Part shown: positions 5,175-9,550 of the stretch, piece after piece
Position numbering within the stretch: the stretch's first letter is position 1
Layout of the letters: the number at the start of each line of letters is the position of its first letter
Assembly (NCBI GenBank): GCA_002494215.1
Contig: DLBF01000122.1
Span: forward strand, 1 to 9,550
DNA length: 9,550 bases
Direction of reading: 5' to 3'
From: Prevotellaceae bacterium UBA7028
Lineage (GTDB): Bacteria; Bacteroidota; Bacteroidia; Bacteroidales; Bacteroidaceae
Translations under genes and position numbers: made by a program
Notes under the pieces: generated by a model
Seen by the model: only the letters and a program-made list of their open reading frames with translations
What the model was told of the DNA's origin: nothing
Databases searched by the model: none

Positions 5175-6626
5175 ATGAAAAAATATAAACGCCTCTTTTT
5201 TGCTGCCATTCTGCTTGCAATGGCTCAGTTTTCAATAGCTCAGGAATTGTTCTCGCCAGCCTACCCCGCACCCAAATATGAGGTAAGAGGTGTTTGGCTT
5301 ACAACACTAGGCGGACTGGACTGGCCCAGAATTAAAGCCACATCGGCAACAAAACGCGAACAACAGAAGCAGGAACTCTGCCAGATACTGGACCAACTGA
5401 AAGCTGCCAAGATAAACACCGTGTTTATGCAGACACGCATCAGGGGCGCTGTTATCTACCCCAGCAAGATAGAACCATGGGACGTTTGTCTGACAGGGCA
5501 GTACGACAAGGACCCTGGCTACGACCCACTGGCATTTGCCATAGAAGAGACACATAAGCGCGGCATGGAACTGCACGCCTGGGTGGTGACGGTTCCCAGC
5601 TTTAAGATTAAAGATGCTGCCAAACTGGGCTCCAAGAGTCTGCTGAAGACACACCCCGAATTACTGAAGAAACATAACGATATGTATTACCTGGATCCGG
5701 GTCTACCTGGCTCCGACGACTATCTGGTAGGCATCTGCAAGGAGATTGTAAGCCGTTATGATGTGGACGGCATCCACTTCGACTACATCCGCTACCCCGA
5801 AAATGCCGAAGGCTTCCCCGATGGCGCAACCTACAAGAAATATGGCGGCAAGCAGTCAAAAGCCAATTGGAGGCGTGACAACATCACCCGCATGGTACGC
5901 AAATCGCATGCAGCCATCAAAGCTATAAAGCCCTGGGTAAGACTCAGTTGCTCGCCCGTGGGCAAGTTTAAGGATATGCGCCGTTTCTCCTCACGCGGAT
6001 GGGACGCCTATGCGGCTGTCTATCAGAATGCACAGGGATGGCTACGCGACGGCATCATGGATATGCTCTGCCCCATGATGTACTTCCAAGGCGACCACTT
6101 CTATCCCTTTGCCGCCGATTGGCAGGAGAACAGCTATGGACGCACCATTGTCCCAGGTTTGGGCATTTACTTCCTTTCGCCCAGAGAGAAAGATTGGGAC
6201 CTTGGCGTTATCCAGCGTGAGCTTTGCTACATTCGCGAACAGGGATTGCAAGGAGAGGCTTACTTCCGCAGCCAGTTCCTGACAGAGAACACGAAAGGAC
6301 TTTATGATTATGTAAAGACTGCCTATTATCCCTACCCTGCCCTGCTTCCACCTATGACATGGGAAAGTAGCAAACGACCTGAGGCTCCAGAGGTTAAGGA
6401 GGAGCGTACAGGCCCTACAACTGGCTGCCTTAGATGGAAACCTGTTGATGGCTGTCGCTACGTAATCTATGCCAGCAAACAACTGCCTGTTGACACAACC
6501 AATCCTGCCAACATCGTTACAGTAACCTCACAAAGCGAATACCCATACAATCTGCTCTCCTCCACTCTCTTAGGACTGCACTTTAAGGTCACCGCCTTAG
6601 ACAGATACGGCAACGAGAGCGAATAG
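5175..6626 (+). CDS. Secreted GHL10 (DUF187) glycoside hydrolase, DigH/YngK-like
   Basis: The product has 483 residues and a signal peptide of about 1-22 (cleavage in SIA-QE). Residues 35 to about 385 form the GHL10 TIM-barrel domain, shown by EVRGVWLTT (36-44), the QTRIRGAVIYPSKIEPW block (86-102), HAWVVTVPSF (134-143), DVDGIHFDYIRYP (196-208, with the conserved Asp203), RLSCSPVGKF (256-265) and MDMLCPMMYF (295-304). After a linker with many Pro and Glu, residues about 403-483 look like a small fibronectin-III-like domain. The best studied relative, E. coli DigH (YddW), cuts peptidoglycan glycan strands stripped of stem peptides; whether this enzyme does the same or acts on a dietary glycan is not visible. 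The start is fixed by the signal peptide. It faces away from the cstA operon across 272 bases. Confidence 0.9.
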   Translation: MKKYKRLFFAAILLAMAQFSIAQELFSPAYPAPKYEVRGVWLTTLGGLDWPRIKATSATKREQQKQELCQILDQLKAAKINTVFMQTRIRGAVIYPSKIEPWDVCLTGQYDKDPGYDPLAFAIEETHKRGMELHAWVVTVPSFKIKDAAKLGSKSLLKTHPELLKKHNDMYYLDPGLPGSDDYLVGICKEIVSRYDVDGIHFDYIRYPENAEGFPDGATYKKYGGKQSKANWRRDNITRMVRKSHAAIKAIKPWVRLSCSPVGKFKDMRRFSSRGWDAYAAVYQNAQGWLRDGIMDMLCPMMYFQGDHFYPFAADWQENSYGRTIVPGLGIYFLSPREKDWDLGVIQRELCYIREQGLQGEAYFRSQFLTENTKGLYDYVKTAYYPYPALLPPMTWESSKRPEAPEVKEERTGPTTGCLRWKPVDGCRYVIYASKQLPVDTTNPANIVTVTSQSEYPYNLLSSTLLGLHFKVTALDRYGNESE

Positions 6627-6676
6627 TTTCCTTTATATATAATAAGGTAAGATAGCGGTTAGCGCCCCTACGCAGG

Positions 6677-6701
6677 TGTGAAAAATCCGCTTTTTTTCAC
6701 A
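6677..6701 (+). terminator. Possible terminator after the GHL10 gene
   Basis: TGTGAAAAA (6677-6685) can pair with TTTTTCACA (6693-6701) around the loop TCCGCTT, giving a 9-bp stem about 50 bases after the stop codon. The downstream sequence is T-rich (CTATTTCTTGTTTTTG) but the first T-run is imperfect, so strength is doubtful. It could also be part of the control region of the next gene. Confidence 0.4.
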
Positions 6702-6710
6702 TCTATTTCT

Positions 6711-6750
6711 TGTTTTTGTACGAAAAGGAATGTTTTTGTACAAAAAGGAA
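6711..6750 (+). promoter_or_regulatory. Tandem 20-bp repeat with palindromic core
   Basis: Two head-to-tail 20-base units (6711-6730, 6731-6750) differ at one base. Each holds TTTTTGTAC(G/A)AAAA: the second core (6733-6746) is a perfect 14-base palindrome, the first has one mismatch. The 20-base period puts both copies on almost the same face of the helix. They lie about 35-75 bases before the predicted transcription start of the giant-protein gene, as expected for a dimeric activator. The regulator is unknown. Confidence 0.6.
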
Positions 6751-6773
6751 TGTTCTATTCTATAGATTACTAG

Positions 6774-6781
6774 TATCTTTG
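6774..6781 (+). promoter_or_regulatory. -7 promoter element of the giant secreted-protein gene
   Basis: TATCTTTG fits TAnnTTTG; the predicted start is near 6786 and the leader about 107 nt. No good -33 TTTG is found about 20 bases upstream (TGTTC at 6751-6755), so the promoter may depend on an activator bound to the tandem repeats just before it. Confidence 0.6.
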
Positions 6782-6782
6782 A

Positions 6783-6816
6783 CCGCTTTTAGGGTATATT
6801 CATATACCCAAAGCGG
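6783..6816 (+). promoter_or_regulatory. Long hairpin at the start of the giant-protein mRNA
   Basis: CCGCTTT (6783-6789) pairs with AAAGCGG (6810-6816), and GGGTATA (6792-6798) with TATACCC (6803-6809), with a 2-base bulge TA and a TTCA loop: 14 pairs in total. It begins at or within a few bases of the predicted transcription start. It may be a stabilising 5' hairpin or a DNA operator over the start site. No T-run follows on either strand, so it is not a normal terminator. Confidence 0.6.
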
Positions 6817-6892
6817 CAAAAAGAATGATTATTTGCGGCATTTAGGTAGAAATTTCAATTAACACAATTAATAATTTCACGGTATTAGAATT

Positions 6893-9550
6893 ATGAAAAA
6901 AACACCTACTGAGAGTTCATGGAGACCGTGGTGGCAAGTGCCACTGCACAACTCTCCTAATGGCAGGCGGCTACATGCTACTGTCGTGTTATTAATGGCA
7001 TTGTTGCTTTTGATGCCGCAAAGGGCAGGTGCCGTACTAGGTTCCGATATAAGCGGAACAGGCTTCTGGTACAGGTTCCTAATGCGCAATTACACTTACA
7101 ACTCAAACAATAACGGTAACAAGCCATACGTAGATTTCTCAATCCCCTACTGCTATGATTATACGAGTTATACCGAGGGATTCATGGCAGCTCAGGGCGG
7201 TCTGAACATCTTGGTCAGTCCAGACGACGGAAAGAATTGGGTAAAGATTATCAACGTTAAGACCGATGCTAACCACAACTTCAACACCTCAGAGAAAATT
7301 GAGGGTTGTGACAAGTCTGGTACCCCCTACGCATGGAGCGACGGAACCATAGGAACCACTTACCATCATTATGTGCGTTGGTACCTCCCCCTAGCGTGGC
7401 GTAACTGTAAACTCATATTCAAGTTTCAGGGTAAATGGTGTGACAAAGACGGCGTAAATAATGTTCACGAGATTTTTACAAATGACAACCGCACCCTTTT
7501 CGAGAAATACACCGCATACAAATTCCAAGTGCGTACAATATCTTGGAATGGCAACTTCAAGATTGCACCTGACGGTACAATTACCATCCCCTACAAGTTT
7601 GGTTCAGCCTGCAACACCGATGGCAACACACGTATCTGGACATTTATTGATGGTAGCTGGGAGAGTAGAATACCCGCTAAGGAATTGGGGAACAACTACA
7701 ATGCAGGCACCTACTCCTTCAAATTGAAGGATATTGGTAAGGATTTTCGTTGCAAAGAATTTAAAATTCAGCCCCTACATGAGTTCAGGCATGATTGGGA
7801 CATGGATAGCAACGACAAGGACAAGAAGAAAAAGTACACTGATCAATTTGCCGAAACCAAGGCCTTCGCACCATTTCCAATAGCTGTCATCGAGAAGACT
7901 GAGTTTGATCAGGATAGCAATCGAGTGACAATAACGTGGAAGGGCGACAACTCGTCGTATTCGATAGGCAAATGGGGCACTTCATGGGCCATCTACCGCA
8001 ACGGTGAATACGTAGGTACAGTACTTCAACAATTGAACGATTCTGAATATACAAATCCCAATTACGACAAGAAGGCAAATTCATACTTCTTTGTTGACAA
8101 AGACTTCCCCAACGAAACCAATCTGGAATACGAAATCTATTATGTATGGAGAGATTGGGACGTAAAAGAGAAGGTGAAAGAACTGAAGTCAACCAACAAG
8201 ACGGAAAATTGCAATAAGGTAAGCACCACCCGTACGGTGCCCGTCAAGGATGCACAAGCAATCTGTTATGACGATCGCATCGAGTTCTCATGGACATCCG
8301 ACATACATTCCTTGGACTATGGTCATGAGTTCCGCATCTATGTTGACAATGAGAAATCCCCCATCTACACTATCACACCTACGGACAGCACTGGAGTATT
8401 CAAGTGGATACACCGTACCACCGACCTACACTCAGACCGTCAGGAAGACATAGACGAGAATGGTATCCCATACGTAGAGGAGCCACTGAACGCCTGTGCG
8501 CCCCACACATACCGCATACAGGGCGTTATCAAAGGCAAGGAATTGGAGAACGATAAAGTGATATTTACCAACCGTGCCATCGGCAACGGTACCCTATTCT
8601 ATTCCTTGGATGCCACGAAAGGTGTCTATCCAGGCAAGGTGAATCTATCATGGCGCGTCAATAAGCAAGGCTCTTACGAAGCCAAGACTTACATTGTAGA
8701 ACGCCGTACTGCCGAGAACAATGACGAAGAATGGACTCAACTCACCCGCATGTCGAGTGCAGATGATAACCTGACCTATTCCGACGACACGCCGCTGCCA
8801 GGTGTATTCTACGACTACCGCGTAACGGTGATTGACAAATGTTCCGAGGGAACAGAAATCACCAACGACAAGACTGACATTGGTTTTGCCCAGACTACAG
8901 GTACATTGAGCGGCCGCATTACCTTTGGCTCGGCAGGTACTTCAGTGGTAGGCGTTGACGTGGAGGCAAAAAAGACAGGCACATCGGCCGAGAATGGGAA
9001 TCAGTACCACTCTATGCGCTTTACCAATAACGCAGGTGCCGTAAAGTGGACGTACCCCAACAAGACCTATGCCGCCAAGAAGTTCGCCAACAACGACTTC
9101 AGTATCCAGCTGTGGCTGAGTCCCGACGAGCTGAACGAAGCCAAGATGATACGTCTGAACAACGAGACCTGTTACATTGGTATGAACAGCAATGGTAAGC
9201 TGACACTGGTTAACGGAGAGGATTCCGTGACCTTCAACAACCTCCAGCTGGCTGCCAAGCAGTATAACCACGTGGCACTGACCCGCAAGGCAGGCACATT
9301 AATCGGTTACCTGATAACCACAGATGATGAGGGTATTGCTAAGGCTACGAAGGACACCCTGACCATTGAAGGAAGTCTGGACCTCGATAGCGCTGTACAG
9401 TTCTCATTGGGCTACTATCAAGGTTATGCCGACGAGTTCCGTCTGTGGACGAAGTGCCTAACCGAGGCTGAGATTCTGGAGAACTACGACCACCTGCTGG
9501 TGGGCAACGAGGCAGGATTGGAGACCTACTGGACCTTCGACGAGGGTCTG
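6893..9550 (+). CDS. Giant secreted FN3/LamG-type surface protein, N-terminal part (runs off the window)
   Basis: The frame is open for 886 codons from the ATG at 6893 to the last base of the window, without a stop. Residues 1-47 form a long-n-region signal peptide: a polar, Trp-containing stretch (1-28), a Leu-rich core (about 29-42), and likely cleavage after RAGA (47). Residues about 50-330 are beta-rich with no family I recognise. Residues about 330-425, 450-550 and 565-668 look like FN3-type modules (for example VNLSWRV, TYIVERR, YDYRVTV). SGRITFG (673-679) opens a short carboxypeptidase-regulatory-like strand segment. Residues about 703-870 fit a LamG/concanavalin-type jelly roll: FSIQLWLSP (736-744), HVALTR (793-798), DEFRLWTKCLTEAEI (848-862). 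By type it is a surface adhesin or glycan-binding protein of Bacteroidales, often 2000 residues or more with a C-terminal secretion domain; that end is outside the window. No start closer to a promoter is better. Confidence 0.85.
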   Translation, partial: MKKTPTESSWRPWWQVPLHNSPNGRRLHATVVLLMALLLLMPQRAGAVLGSDISGTGFWYRFLMRNYTYNSNNNGNKPYVDFSIPYCYDYTSYTEGFMAAQGGLNILVSPDDGKNWVKIINVKTDANHNFNTSEKIEGCDKSGTPYAWSDGTIGTTYHHYVRWYLPLAWRNCKLIFKFQGKWCDKDGVNNVHEIFTNDNRTLFEKYTAYKFQVRTISWNGNFKIAPDGTITIPYKFGSACNTDGNTRIWTFIDGSWESRIPAKELGNNYNAGTYSFKLKDIGKDFRCKEFKIQPLHEFRHDWDMDSNDKDKKKKYTDQFAETKAFAPFPIAVIEKTEFDQDSNRVTITWKGDNSSYSIGKWGTSWAIYRNGEYVGTVLQQLNDSEYTNPNYDKKANSYFFVDKDFPNETNLEYEIYYVWRDWDVKEKVKELKSTNKTENCNKVSTTRTVPVKDAQAICYDDRIEFSWTSDIHSLDYGHEFRIYVDNEKSPIYTITPTDSTGVFKWIHRTTDLHSDRQEDIDENGIPYVEEPLNACAPHTYRIQGVIKGKELENDKVIFTNRAIGNGTLFYSLDATKGVYPGKVNLSWRVNKQGSYEAKTYIVERRTAENNDEEWTQLTRMSSADDNLTYSDDTPLPGVFYDYRVTVIDKCSEGTEITNDKTDIGFAQTTGTLSGRITFGSAGTSVVGVDVEAKKTGTSAENGNQYHSMRFTNNAGAVKWTYPNKTYAAKKFANNDFSIQLWLSPDELNEAKMIRLNNETCYIGMNSNGKLTLVNGEDSVTFNNLQLAAKQYNHVALTRKAGTLIGYLITTDDEGIAKATKDTLTIEGSLDLDSAVQFSLGYYQGYADEFRLWTKCLTEAEILENYDHLLVGNEAGLETYWTFDEGL

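Noticed and set aside
6042..6482. 146-codon minus-strand open frame within the GHL10 gene
   Set aside because: It is a shadow of the well-supported GHL10 frame and has no domain or promoter of its own.
7461..9271. Several short open frames (7461-7727 +, 7887-8192 -, 8250-8453 +, 8942-9271 -) in the right part
   Set aside because: All lie within the continuous 886-codon frame that starts at 6893, which has a signal peptide and recognisable modules.

Overview
The window looks like chromosomal DNA of a Bacteroidales species, most likely Prevotella or a close relative; this is inferred from style, not from a marker gene. The signs are: signal peptides that end just before Gln (the OMP and glycosidase genes), three copies of the octamer TATCTTTG that fit the Bacteroidetes -7 promoter element TAnnTTTG, mostly no Shine-Dalgarno sequence before genes, an outer-membrane barrel protein, and a very long secreted FN3/LamG-type protein.

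Layout. Positions 1-507 are AT-rich and non-coding, with at least five different period-7 tandem repeat arrays and a 58-bp cruciform-forming (REP-like) element. A secreted alpha/beta hydrolase of the feruloyl/cinnamoyl-esterase type follows on the + strand (508-1332). Converging on it from the right is a minus-strand operon: two adjacent short-form CstA carbon-starvation/pyruvate-type transporters (4902-3361 and 3349-1880) and a small outer-membrane beta-barrel protein (1835-1347). The operon has a good promoter at about 4937-4967 and an intrinsic terminator that lies inside the end of the hydrolase coding sequence (1292-1326). Divergent from it is a secreted GHL10 (DUF187, DigH/YngK-like) glycoside hydrolase (5175-6626), whose promoter sits so close to the ATG that the mRNA is probably leaderless.

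Right part. After a possible terminator and a 266-bp regulatory region (tandem 20-bp palindromic repeats, a -7 element and a long hairpin), an open frame runs from 6893 off the window edge (at least 886 residues, no stop). It encodes a large secreted protein with FN3-like modules and a LamG-like jelly-roll domain. It has no stop codon inside the window, so a search for closed ORFs would miss it.

How the parts may work together. The cstA-cstA-omp operon suggests uptake of a small carboxylate or peptide-derived nutrient across both membranes. The esterase and the GHL10 enzyme are separate secreted hydrolases (plant-polymer esters or other esters, and possibly peptidoglycan glycan). I see no defence, CRISPR, transposase, phage, tRNA or rRNA gene. 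The least ordinary content is in the non-coding DNA: the heptamer arrays, the REP-like element and its partial relative at 5074-5088, and the tandem palindromes before the giant surface protein gene.
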